A DNA stretch of 64,000 nucleotides, from contig CM075102.1 in assembly GCA_037576195.1 (NCBI GenBank), positions 39,056,745 through 39,120,744 on the forward strand. Direction: 5' to 3'. Numbering within the stretch: the stretch's first letter is position 1; each line of letters opens with the position of its first letter. Made by a program: the position numbers and the translations under genes. This DNA is from Phytoseiulus persimilis (taxonomy: Eukaryota; Arthropoda; Arachnida; Mesostigmata; Phytoseiidae). The notes beneath the pieces were generated by a model, which searched no databases, was not told the origin of the DNA, and saw only the letters and a program-made list of their open reading frames with translations. Positions 1-10,726 of the stretch are shown here, in pieces.

Positions 1-1230
1 CCATCCGAAATGGTTGGGCACGAAACACCTACGGAACTCTTCGATCCGAGGATTCGGTTGCACAGGGCCCGCGGAACCGCCCTCGCACTGGACACAACAG
101 CCGCCGCTGAGACCGCCGCAACAACACACACTCTGCCTCAAGATCTTCCGAGAGCACAGTTTCTCCCCGTGTGACAAGCCGAACCGATTTTTTTCTGTTC
201 CGGCGTTCTTTCATAGCTGTTTCCTCCGCCCCTCCCTCGAGCTCGTCTCCTGCTTCGTGCGCTGGGGTGTTCTCGAGGAACGTAAATCTCGTCCTGTGTC
301 GACTTTTGCCTCCTTGAATCCCCCCTGAGGGACTCGTAAGGAGAGAGTCTTGGAAAGCAATAGCCGCGGCAGCGGCATCCAGCACTTTTGATGTATATCC
401 GGAACACAAGAGGCTGCGGCCGCTTTTTTACCAGTCTGCCATGTCGTCCAAGGCAGCCTCTATGCATTTCTCACTCCGGGTTTCTCTCCCGTCCTCGTCG
501 TTGTTCTCTCTCTTCCTATTCGAGCATTCATTCATTCATTTCGATACGAGTCAGACCGGGAGCCAACGGACAGGCAGACGAGCGGACGAGCAGATAGACC
601 ACCCATCTTGGAAACATCATTTTCGGCCCCGACCTCCATATCGGTACGGCCGAACTGTCTGTTTCAATCTTCCCCTCCTAGTCCTTCTGTTTTCTCTTCG
701 AGCTCTTTCGTGAAAGTCGGAATCTATGTAGACCGGCTCGCGAGCTCTAATGGAGGGCATCAAACAACTGTTCCACACATTCATTCCGATTTCACGGCTC
801 AGCTCTAGCCAGAAAAAAATAGCCAGGAGGAACACCGACGTCTGATGACTCTCGCGCCGGGCGTTCGGTAGGAAGATATGTGGCGTTTGTTTTCATAGTT
901 GTGAGTTTCGTCGCGTGCACGAGTTGTTTTCATCTCCCAGATTCTCCGCTCGGCACTCTCGATCTCAAATCTGCGGAATCAAACGACCGAGAACGAAGGC
1001 GAAAAGCGCCGAGAGCCATCGACTCGGATCGACACCGAAATTAAAGGAGGTCCTCGGCTTCGGTTGCCAGCAACCCGTTTAGCAGAATTAAACTTTCATG
1101 ACTGTTGACCTGGACGCCCCGAGGGCTTCGATTTCGCCTCGTCGCTCCACAAGATGAGAAGTTAGCTGGTGGCCAACTGTTGATCACAACGAACTCGGAT
1201 AGAATTTCTCCCTCCGACTTCCCTCATACG
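1..1230. other. 5' end of window, no supported gene
   Basis: Two minus-strand frames are open here (about 409-29 and 801-617). The second follows a pyrimidine tract ending in TAG at about 802 and ends in a basic Arg/Gly-rich tail. Neither has a recognisable domain or a phase-matched partner exon. The region may be the end of a minus-strand gene or plain intergenic DNA; I cannot decide. Confidence 0.3.
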
Positions 1231-1428
1231 ATGTCACGTTCTCGCGTGGACCTTCTCGTTGAGCAGCAGCTGAAATCCGAGAAACTCATCTCGAGAGAGG
1301 GTGAGCGCTCTCAAGTTGTGACTGTTCTCCCCTGTATGATTTCAGCCGGACTCATGGCCGAGAGTTCGCCTTTGAGATTCATAAGGAAGCTGAGTCAAGT
1401 TTGTGGTCAACAACCTCGTCCACGATAG
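1231..1428 (+). CDS. Possible small two-exon gene, unknown product
   Basis: The frame from ATG 1231 runs to 1300, where a good donor (GTGAGC) starts a 45-nt intron ending TTTCAG at 1345; the second exon runs 1346-1428 to TAG. The frame is preserved (phase 1 in and out), and it also reads through the intron because 45 is a multiple of three. The frame is open upstream to about 1105, so the true start may lie earlier. The product would be about 50 residues, charged, with no signal peptide or recognised motif. The tail overlaps an antisense signal-peptide frame. Real gene or chance frame remains open. Confidence 0.22.
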   Translation: MSRSRVDLLVEQQLKSEKLISREGERSQVVTVLPCMISAGLMAESSPLRFIRKLSQVCGQQPRPR

Positions 1429-1641
1429 ACCACCACCATGTGCACAACATGAGTTCCGTACGCATGAGCGAAAGAAACGTGCGTACTGGCCATCCGAGCA
1501 ACCTTTCAGCTGAAAACATCGGATAAACAAAGGGGAAGCACGCTGGCCGAAAGATACGACCGGACTAGACTGGTCGGGGTAAATACCAATGAGAACATGA
1601 AAAAGAAGAGAAAGCAGGAGATGGGCAGGGCTCGCATTCAT
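1342..1641 (-). CDS. Possible secreted Cys-containing small protein
   Basis: An uninterrupted 99-codon frame starts at ATG 1641. Its first 20-odd residues look like a signal peptide (Leu-rich core ending near Tyr-Pro). The next part has clustered cysteines (single, single, single, then a CC pair) before residue 70, as in small secreted arthropod peptides. The ATG directly follows the compound AAC/GTC microsatellite at 1648-1680. Against it, the same Leu-rich stretch is pyrimidine-rich DNA ending in CAG and could be an intron 3' end. The family is unknown. Confidence 0.22.
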   Translation of the reverse strand: MNASPAHLLLSLLFHVLIGIYPDQSSPVVSFGQRASPLFIRCFQLKGCSDGQYARFFRSCVRNSCCAHGGGLSWTRLLTTNLTQLPYESQRRTLGHESG

Positions 1642-1647
1642 AGCTCG

Positions 1648-1680
1648 AACAACAACAACAACGTCGTCGTCGTCGTCGTC
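1648..1680. repeat. Compound microsatellite (AAC)5-(GTC)6
   Basis: Five AAC units (1648-1662) run directly into six GTC units (1663-1680). It is a perfect compound trinucleotide repeat. Confidence 0.95.
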
Positions 1681-2128
1681 AAGATCACCACCGGCCAGAA
1701 GGCACGTTCCAAGCCTTTCGGGTAGCCCTGCTTCGTTCGTGTCATTTTCGTGAGTAGTATTTCACCGCCGCCGCCGCCGGCACACTGTCTCGGGCGCATC
1801 TCGTCAACGGCGCGCGATCCCGCCAGTCCTTTATTCCCGAGTTTCCCCCTATTTCTTTCAGTCGCTAGCGGCTACCGGGCGGATCGTTGCCGCCCGTCAA
1901 CTTGTCGACAGTACAGCCATATTCTTGTTGTCAGGTAACATTTATCAGATGCTGTTGTTGGTGTTCGTGTTCGCGCCAACACGACGGTAACGAGCCATCA
2001 TCCTCCCAGTTAGTCAGTCAGTCAGTCAAGCAGCAAGTCCAAACTAGTAGGGTATATGCAAGAAATCGACCGGTATCGTTGTTGTCTGAGCGGAACATTT
2101 CGGCAGAACGTGCGTAACTCGAAACGTG

Positions 2129-3326
2129 ATGATACCGATATGGTTGCTGATGTTGATAGCCGGGATGAGTCGATGTATTTATGGCGAGAAAACAAGCTCA
2201 GGTAGCTCGCTCTCCAGCCAACAAAGAAATCCATGGACAACGGGGCAGCCGACCCCGCTTCGGCAGCTCCACCAAGTCGACATATATTCACCGCGACTAG
2301 CCAGTCTGCGAGTTTGCCTCCTCGAGACTGAGTGTCCCTGCCACTCATTGCTCCGAAGGACGTCCGAGTTCATGAGCATGTCAATGATAAGCTGTCTACC
2401 AGCTCGGAGGAATAAACACTGCGTGGAAAGAAACAACACCGGAGAACGAACCAGGAATAAACGATCGGGACGGGAACAATGCGAGAAACGTTACTTCTGT
2501 CAACGGGCAGTTACAGCTCAAATCAAACAAGCATTAGTCGTCACCGGCGATTGTAAACCGAGCGCAGAACGACGCCTCACGAAGCTGGGAGACTTTGAGC
2601 GATTTCGCTGTCCCCGCTGTCGTCATCGTAGTTATGGTGCTAACAGTTGTCGTCTTGCTCTTCAAGAGAAAGCTGGGAACACCGATCTCCTTCCACTCCT
2701 GCACTTTCTGTCGAGCTGTGTACAATGCTCATCCTATAAGAGACAACGGAAACCCGGAGTTCTGTTCGCGAGAATTCGGATGTTGGCTCGATGTTCATGG
2801 GCAATTTGGAATTTATTTCGAAACTTTCGCACGAGTCGACGCTCATAATTGTTTTGAATCAACGGATTTACCGAAAAAAGTCGCCATGGGTCTTTGTCCT
2901 TCAGTGACACATGACAACAAGACAAATTGTAGGAATGAATTAGAAAAACCTGAGAGAGAATCGCCGTCGTCCGCTGTTAAAATGTCTGGCGCAGAAAAAG
3001 GGTTTCATGCCCCCCGCCGTGTGCGGAACAGCCCCGCTGCGGCAAGCTCCTACCTCGAACGCGCTCAGTGTAGCTCTTATTTTGATAGGTTAATTTCCAA
3101 GTTGCGTCGGTCGGAACGATCCCGTGGAAATGAGATATCAAATGGCTGTTTCCGCTGCTCGCCAGAACTTTGCAGCCTGCTCCGGTCCCTTCAGGGAAAG
3201 TCGACGATTACGTCCACAGGGCCGAAACAGCACCGGGGAGATGCAACTGCTCAACGTTCACCCCGCGCGAGAGGACTCAGAGCCATAAACGGAGCGCGGC
3301 TCCTCACGGGATCTCGGATGAATTGA
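2129..3326 (+). CDS. Candidate type I membrane protein, unknown family
   Basis: Exon 1 from ATG 2129 encodes a clear signal peptide (hydrophobic Trp/Leu/Met/Ile core ending near Tyr-Gly) and ends at about 2199 before a GTAGCT donor. From about 2392 another frame is open and rich in Asn, Asp and Glu, as expected of an ectodomain. After a TAG at 2535 the same frame is open from 2538 to the TGA at 3324-3326. It contains a strong transmembrane helix (about 2607-2664, Val/Leu/Ile-rich) followed by Lys-Arg-Lys, which suggests N-out, C-in. The later stretch would be a cytoplasmic tail with several cysteines. The TAG may sit in a 48-nt in-frame intron (GTTACT...CATTAG, 2487-2537) with weak borders. 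Upstream, 1862-1934 is bounded by a strong acceptor and a GTAACA donor and may be an untranslated or earlier coding exon. No family recognised. Confidence 0.35.
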
Positions 3327-3678
3327 TGCACAACTGTCCTTATCAGTCACGGCATAGAACTGTCGGGAGTTGATCCGCCATCCACTTCCCTTTTCGCGAA
3401 GTCGCTGATTTTGATTAGAATCGAAAAGGAGACCTACTCACCGGCAGTGACAGGATCCCAGGTTGTTTTGCCATTGAAACGACGAATTATGAGGAATCAC
3501 TTCTCGGCGGCTTATCCCAAGTTGTCTGACATTGGAGAAGGTGAGAGTTCTTGGTCCTGCCGTTTGCGAGAAAGGTGGAATCTCAAGAATCTGTGCATCG
3601 AGCTCCCTCCCCTGTGAGCTCGTGCCGGGTCTCACTTCTCAGCCCTGCTGTGGTTCTCTGACGCTTTTCGTTCGACAG

Positions 3679-5835
3679 GAGAGGAACAGGAATATTTTCC
3701 GAGGCAAACTAGTAATCCTAGCAACTCACCCAGTATTGCAACCCACAGTCCCTGTAGATGGAGTCATCAATTCGCTGGACGCCGGCACTCCGAATGAGTC
3801 CTCCCCCACGGAGGCAGACCGAAGTATGTCGTGATCAGGTACAATTTCAAACCTTATGATGGACGAAATTGAAACGGTTTTCCGTTGATCTATGTCCGAA
3901 GTGACACGAATTCCCGAAACTTACCCATTTCCTCGGAAGAATATATATGTCTGCCCTTTTCTGTGTGGATGACGACACACTATCTATTCACATGTAACAC
4001 GGGAAATAATAGTTCCTGACGTACGCTCAGGGAAACTTGCCATCGAATATCTCGCAGCCCGTGCAGACCCACCAGGGGCTCATAAGCATTCGGGAATTTC
4101 CGGAATACCGGAAGTCAGTCTGGACCCACTGAGGAAAAAGCTGAAACCGTCGAAGAAACGTCAATGCTTGCGTCAATGCAGACTCTCACGCGAAAGTTTT
4201 CTTCTGGGGATAGCAATCGTCTTGATTGGAGTGGTACTCGTGATCATTCGAGACAAGCAACAAAAATTCACGGAGAAGACAGAGCCACTGGACATGTCAG
4301 TGAGGACTTCAGAAGCACCAAGTACGTTCACCAAGTAGATTTTCTATCACGTCTTCCCAGAATCCCTCCAACATCGGGCAGAGCGCGAGGGCAAGAGTGA
4401 AAATAGAGGACGCTCAAACGGTGGTTTTGTATCATTCTCGGATCACTCCACTTCATGAAACAATCTCTCTGAGCAATCAAATGCGTACTACTACTCATGA
4501 GCTGTCAGCTTTTTCATGACATCAGCTGCTCCACGAGGCATTGCGTCGTTTTGGAAATTCGCAAGGATGACCTCCCTGGGCTGAAGCTCAGCCCATTCCA
4601 CATTATTATTGGTTCTTTTCATTGACACCCTTATGATGAGCCTAGCATTCCAAGCTCGAGCTCCCTTCTCCCCGGTCTCGTTGATTTTCATGTATACAAA
4701 ACTCCGAACCCATTCACTGAGGACTGTCCTTTCTACTCAATGCTCTCCGTGCCCTTCCGCTCGCATCACCAAGATCGCTACAGGCCCTCATGACTCACCA
4801 AGTTCCAGAATGACCCTTTTGCAGGCACCGAAGAGTTGGAGACGACGGCCGTAAAGACAACCACCTTCATAGAAAGTTCGTATTTTTTGTGATGTTTCAT
4901 GAATGATCGAGCTTCATCGTCTTCGCATCTCAACTGGTTCATCTCCCATGCCGATTCCAACGTTATCTCAGGTATAAACACGACATATATGACCCACCTA
5001 CTTGACAAGGGGATGCAAAGAACCCGAGAATACCTGGAGCCGAACATCACCACGCATCTCATAGTGGGCAAGCTGAAGAAAAGAGCGTACCGTTTGTACA
5101 ACATCTACAACCTCCATATATACAAGTTTGACAATTTGACCAACGTCAGGCGTCTCGGTATGCCGAAGATCCGTCGTGAAGGTGAAGTATTATTCATGGG
5201 TTCAGAAGTGGACTGTCTCCTGAGCGAACCGATCCCCACCCTCGGCAGCTCCAGAGAAAGTTGAACCCACGGTTGGCAGATTTTCAGGGTACGACAAGCC
5301 TCATGCCGTATTCGTCATGGTTCTGGAGAACGTTGAACTGTGGGGCTACATGTGGTACTTCCTGAGTCAGTACAATACCGATGTGTTCTGCCACGGTGAG
5401 GACGTGTACTTCCGTTTGGCTATAATACTTCCTGAGAGCGAGGATAGATTCAACATCTCCGAGGTTTTGAACATGACCGTAAGTAAAACCGTTACAAGGA
5501 CATCGGCGGCGGGGCTGATGAGCATTCGAAGTCTGCAGCCTTTGGAGAATGATAGGAGAAGAACAGCCGAGTGTCAGAGTTGAATAACGGGGTGAATCCC
5601 ACAATCGCAGCAACCCGAGGCGAATCATTTGAAGCTGAAGTGTTCCGGGCTCGAGAGGCTCATGAAATCAAAACACAAGAATGCAATCGCCATGATGGAA
5701 GACATCATGGCTCGGTATCTCAAATTTTTATTGGACATATACGTGACTGTTCTGCATGGACAGCTGGGCTACAACAGGCTCCCACGCATGACTGAGCTCC
5801 TGGATTTCGATCTTCATCCTCATAAGACGTGGTAA
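3679..5835 (+). CDS. Membrane-tethered group-7-allergen-like (JHBP/takeout type) protein
   Basis: Proposed exons are 3679-3823, 4031-4321, 4825-4875, 4972-5181, 5288-5478 and 5611-5835. All join in compatible phase (1,1,1,1,0) and end in TAA, about 370 codons in all. The last three exons match the mite group 7 allergen pattern: a first helix with Lys/Tyr and a Leu-Tyr-Asn strand, an Arg-Leu-Gly turn, a paired strand with Val-Glu-Leu, and a long amphipathic final helix. That family is normally a secreted, hydrophobic-ligand-binding super-roll. Here exon 4031-4321 carries a basic stretch, a Leu/Ile/Val helix and charged residues, so the protein looks like a type II membrane protein. A Thr-rich linker exon (4825-4875) leads to the domain. 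The 5' end is uncertain: 3489-3540 is another possible first exon. Protein-like frames at 4361-4478 and 4420-4792 could be alternative exons. Confidence 0.68.
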
Positions 5836-5889
5836 TTCAACTCTCGCGGAGTTTCGTTGCTTGTAGCAAAATGGAGCATACTCGTTTGA

Positions 5890-5895
5890 AATAAA
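5890..5895 (+). terminator. Poly(A) signal AATAAA
   Basis: AATAAA lies 55 nt after the stop of the group-7-like gene, the expected place for its 3' end. Confidence 0.65.
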
Positions 5896-8800
5896 CGGGA
5901 TTCGGGAATGTTGTGTGTCGCCGGGATCTCTTGGGGGCGTTTGCCGTGACGACGCAGAAATTTTATACTCTGCAATCTCTTCGATTGCGATTGTTCCGTG
6001 AACTCCGGTGAATTTCCTGAACGAACTCCCTCCACGAAATCATGGGGAGTCGTCCACAGCATTCGGTAGCGTTTGACTCGCCTGATCAATGGTCAGAGTC
6101 ACGATGCAGATTATACGTATGTAATAGTAAATAGATGATTAGGCTGTAGTGGCCACCGGGACTCCTGGCTCGACGATATCCCTGGAGCTCCTAATCAGTG
6201 GTGAACGAACGCAGCGCAAAATTATATGGACACAGTTTTAATTGTCGCGGCTATCAATTTGGGCGGTCGAAAATTATCGGTTCCACTCTTTCATCGAATC
6301 GACTCATCGACGATCTTGCGAACGAGCGACCAAGCGGCTATCAGGACGACCATCACTTCAATGTCGCGGTAGCCGATCAACTCGCTTTGTCGTTGGGCAT
6401 CCAATACAACTAAATGCGGGGCTTCCCATTTCTACTCGGTTAGGACCTTTGCGTTCATCTACCGGTTCATCTGCAGTCAATTGTACCGTTTCGAGCGGAT
6501 CCTTGCCGGGAGCTGAAGTCTGCCGGACTCGTAACTCGGAGCTTAGATAGGTTTCAACGCTCGTCATCTATTCCCGCGGCTTTTTCGGAGTCTTTGGGAA
6601 CCTCACAGATCCCGGAATCTCCGTCCCCTCGAAGATTATTACAGCAATTCACTGTTCTCCATGCTTTTCTGACGCCCGTTTTGTTGTCTCCTCTTTCCCC
6701 TCGATGAGATAAAATCTGGCTCCGGATGCAAAAGCTCGCCTCGATCGTGATCCTGTCGGATTCCAGCTGATCGAAGCCAATTCAGTCAATGGGCCCTACG
6801 ATCTTTTCTCGCTCTGAGCGCTCCGATCCTCGTGTTCAGCAGTTTTTCCGCTGGTCTTCTAAGTCGATATCAGCGTTTATTATTACTTCTCTGTATTGAT
6901 GACGCTTGAACATACCAGCCGTTATTCCAGCGAACGGAATTCTGGCTCTTTTTCGGTGCTCATCATCGACCATTTTCGTGAAAGATGCGGAAATTTCAAC
7001 ACCAAAAGATGAGGAGAGCTAAGGCGATGAGGGGAGCATCTCGTAGAGCTATCTTAGACATTGAGGTCGACTTAATCAAGCGCCAATCCGCTGCCAAGAT
7101 TCATTCTGATTCAACCCCCGGATTCGATGACATTTTCGTAATCTACTGCGAAGGGAGAAAACTATTGACGGGGAAATGGTGCAGAACCCGAAGAGCAGGC
7201 TCTCATGAGATACTGAAACTATGGTATACTGGAGCGAGTATTGGACCTGTGACGCGGGGCAAGTATTGGAGAACCTAGCGCCAAACACCAAGCACTATTC
7301 TCTCAGCTCCTCGCGAAAGGGTAGGATAAACAATGGATCAAAACTCGACAAACTTCGGGATGCTCATCTTATCCCGGAATTACCAATCCACTAGTTTTCA
7401 CAGTGTATCCGGAGCGTGATTGAATACCAAATCGGCATATATCCCATGATAACCGTACCAGTTCCAGAATCGTGGACAACGTATCTGAACGGAACGTGTT
7501 TCGTCCCGTTTCGGACGAGCTCTTCGTCACCTTAGACTTGGGGGTTTCTTCAGTAGATTTTGTTCATGGGCGAGTCTATTGAGATGCGTCGTTCTTCACA
7601 GCCGATGACATCCTCATTGTTTCCCATTTCTGTTTTTCTTGTCGGTCCAGTCTTTCGGGTTTTTGGATTCTCCCAAACGGCTTTCGCTTCATATTCTTCT
7701 CGTGGCTTCCTCTGTTGTTTAACCTCGACGGGTAGTCAGTCGGTAGGTCGGTGGGTCCGCCGGGCAGCCGGGTCCGGTGCGTGCTGTCTGATGTTTCTGT
7801 CTACACCGAGTTCTATGCTCGGTGCCGTAGCCCAGTGTATGCAAGCGGCCTGCCACGGCTGAATTTCCTGAGCGTCTCAGTTATTTTTACTTTGCGTCGA
7901 AAGCGTTCGGTTGAACGCAACGAACGAGGAACCCACTCGAACCGAGATTCCGGAGCGAGAATTCGATTAACCAAACCCAAGGACAAGACAAGTTGGGAAG
8001 TTTTCGGCGACGTCGAATGAGCCGTGAGTAAGTACCTCCACCCAGAACTCGTCCTAGACCACCCATGCGGGCCTCCCATGATGAAAGCGCAGCGTAGCGC
8101 ATGTGCCAGTCGACAACCTGATAGACTGAGTCGGACCCTCAACATGCATTCCATATGGCCGTACACGGCGAGACTTGGGTGCCCCAGCCAATTATTATGC
8201 TATGGGAGGGACGCGAGCTTCGATTTGATACCGGGAACGACGGCCGAATGAGCAGGCCGCCATCCTGCCCGCCGCGCCGGCTAACTCCTCTTAGCAGTTA
8301 TGGGTGTCTTGCGGCAGAATCTCGCAGCTGGGAGCGGGCTCTCTCACCCCCAGCAACGGCGGAGGCGGAGCTGGTTACGTCGTCGAGCGCGTTTGCGTTT
8401 CAACATCGGAGAAAAACTCGTTCGAAAAAAATGCATAATCTCCCATGGGCTCCAGGTGTTTGTGAACACGAGAGCGCGACTTGTCGAGCCTTCGGCTCCT
8501 TGGCAACCGTTCTCCTGAGCAAACAGACGAGAGCTCTCGGAGCTCCGGAGCGAGTTCACGCTGGCACTTCCTGAAGCGAAGCGCTGAATGTCCTCACTTC
8601 TAATGCGTTTGTTGTTTAGGAAACATGTGAGCGTTTTTTCGAGGCTCTCATGTGATCCAGGGATGCAGCCACGCTTTCGATGTCGGAAAAACTCAGTCAA
8701 CAGACAGAGAATAAATCCGAATGATATCTCTGCAGCGAGAAAACGGCGAAGGTAGGCGCCGTGCACGCGCGAGCTTCCAGAGGACTACTCTTCAGCGTCT

Positions 8801-9055
8801 CCAGCTCCGTCTGTTGCTCTACTCGAGCCGCGAGTTTTCGACATGGCTCGCGGAAGCTCATCTACGAACCACAGTCCCCGGTCAATCACGAATTCGAACG
8901 AACTATAATCGCTTTAGTTTCTCTTTTTTTTTTCTCGAGAGAGGAGCCCCTAAATGTCTGGTCGGGTGTCGCCTCCACTTCGTCCGACAGATGTCGGCGC
9001 CTTCGATGACGTCTGTGATGGTCGGCGGATCGCGTGAGCTTACGTTGATGCTCAG
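5896..9055. other. Intergenic or unresolved
   Basis: No phase-matched exon pairs were found. A 97-codon frame at 6985-7278 (+) has an A at -3 and normal composition but no recognisable domain. Short frames at 6198-6413 (+) and 6567-6358 (-) are similar. Several GTGAGT donors (for example near 8025) lack a convincing exon upstream. Confidence 0.4.
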
Positions 9056-9759
9056 GACGGAGACGACAACTGCCTGACGGACCCGCCGAGTTTTCGTACT
9101 AAGCTGCTACTCGCTCGAAAGTACTCGCGGCAGTACTCAAAAGCGACCGCTGCGGCGGACGATACGCACAGACATAAATATTAGTCGCGATGCAGTGGCA
9201 TCAAGGCGCACCACTGTCAGCTCCGTGAGTCCGTTCAAAGTCAGCTGGAGGACGACCGCGGGGAAATCGTTGATCCATGGCCCGACGGCAGCAACATTTA
9301 CATGCACACGTGAGCACATCCGAAATGTAAACCATATTAGGTTTGCGAAGCGTGCTTCCTTCCTCCGGTGCTTTCGATCCGGACGCTGGGTCAACGGGAC
9401 TAAAAAATACCGGAGGGGTCGGGGATGTTTTATGTGATTATCGATTCGATTCCGACGAACTCCTGAACGGTATGGGATCGATGGCACACAGGCCAGCTGA
9501 GCACAAGTCACAGAGTTTGCCGTTGACCAGCGCGAATTGATTAGGACCCCAAGCGGGGTACTCTTGCTCAGGTGACTCTGAGAGTTACGGCGAGCGAGTA
9601 TTATGCTATTCTGGTGCCCCACAACTCCAGTGTTTGTAGTTAACGCTCCGTGGATCTTCGTCTACAAACAGCTCCGACCGCTGGTTTTCTATTGTGCTCG
9701 GTCGATGCCGTGTTTTTAGGTGCTCCAGCCGTGCGGAGCCGGTGCTGTGGAAACGATGA
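9056..9759 (+). CDS. Short-intron gene, 3' part, unknown product
   Basis: Five blocks join in consistent phase: 9056-9120, 9196-9309, 9351-9469, 9514-9571 and 9672-9759 (TGA), with introns of 75, 41, 44 and 100 nt. Donors are GTACTC, GTGAGC, GTATGG and GTGACT; acceptors are CAG, AAG, CAG and CAG. The roughly 148-residue product is acidic in the first half (several Asp-Asp and Glu-Asp pairs) and ends basic, with two late cysteines. It has no signal peptide, so an upstream start is probably missing. I do not recognise the family. Antisense frames over 9137-9622 are also open, so the strand rests on the splice-site chain. Because I chose junctions to keep phase, part of the agreement could be chance. 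Confidence 0.35.
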
Positions 9760-10142
9760 GCCTTGAGGACAGACGGGATTCGGAGGTGATGGCTCCGGGA
9801 AACAACGAGGAAAAAAATGAGAAAAAACTCTATCTGTGAACGGGAAAAGTGTCGTCGAAGCCCAGTTATGACGAAGAATAGTGAATTTCTGGACTCCTGA
9901 AGCCGCCGGACTCGTCGTCGACGAGCTTAAATTCAAACAGAGCTCCGGCCTATTGTTTTCAATTCTTCCTTCTTCGGGTTTCGAGCGTTCGTGTCATTGG
10001 TCGGATTTCTCCGGTGGAGGAAGACAAACACTAAATTTTCAAAATGAACCGACAGCGAGCGCGGGACGATTCAATGCGACGAAGAGTCAGTGCACACATT
10101 CCTGAACGCGAATTCGGAGAGAAGAAGAAATAGAGATGAAAA

Positions 10143-10397
10143 ATGGCCTCGACACGGAGGGGAATCGGTACAATTTGCACAGTTTTGCTTGCTTGCTTGG
10201 CCGCCCACTTGCTGGGCGTCAGATCGAAACTCACGGGGAGCAGGAAGCGACCCTGTCCAGCAGTCGGAACCCCGCTACCCCGGCCGGTCCTGGCGGCTCC
10301 CCTCCGGTCTCCCCGGCGAGCCCGCCAGCCCTCGCGATGTGAAATGTGCACCTGTTGGCAAATCGACCAGCGACACCACCACGGCGGCAGTTGCTCC
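10143..10397 (+). CDS. Possible first exon of a secreted protein
   Basis: ATG 10143 has an AAAA upstream context and G at +4. It opens an 85-codon frame with a typical signal peptide (Thr/Ile/Cys/Val/Leu/Ala core, about residues 9-25), then an Arg/Pro-rich and later Cys/His-rich region. It ends in phase 0 at a consensus GTGAGT donor. No phase-0 acceptor was identified. A separate candidate exon follows at 10469-10560, between a pyrimidine-rich acceptor and a GTAAGT donor, but its phase does not match. Two other plus frames and one minus frame are open through the same DNA, so the assignment is tentative. Confidence 0.25.
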
Positions 10398-10726
10398 GTG
10401 AGTCATTCGGAAGGCGTCCATCTTCGAGGACTAACTTGATTTCGGAGGCCATGATCTCTCTTGTCCAGAGGAGGATGCAGTAGAGGACATTCCGAACGAA
10501 GCCCGACAAATATTTCGGGATCGACAAAGTTGATTACGACCTGCACGCCGAGCTGTGTTGCTAGTAAGTTTGAAAGCTGTTTTGCAAGCGGACAGGAGCA
10601 AGAGAACGACGAAAAAACTACGTGCTTTCGAGCTTTGCGATCCAATCAGATCTCAATTCGATTTTCGAACAGCGTTCCTGCCCAGATCAGTGTATACTCA
10701 GCTGAACTCGATTCTCCTTTCGTCGT

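Noticed and set aside
2601..2860. Considered a neprilysin (M13) N-terminus because of the membrane helix followed by cysteines
   Set aside because: Cys spacing and the expected Asp-Phe-Tyr motif do not fit, and the helix has Lys-Arg-Lys on the wrong side for a type II protease.
4491..4691. Minus-strand frame rich in Asn/Glu/Arg inside the group-7 gene
   Set aside because: It is antisense to a plus frame in register with the gene's exons and has no splice or start support of its own.
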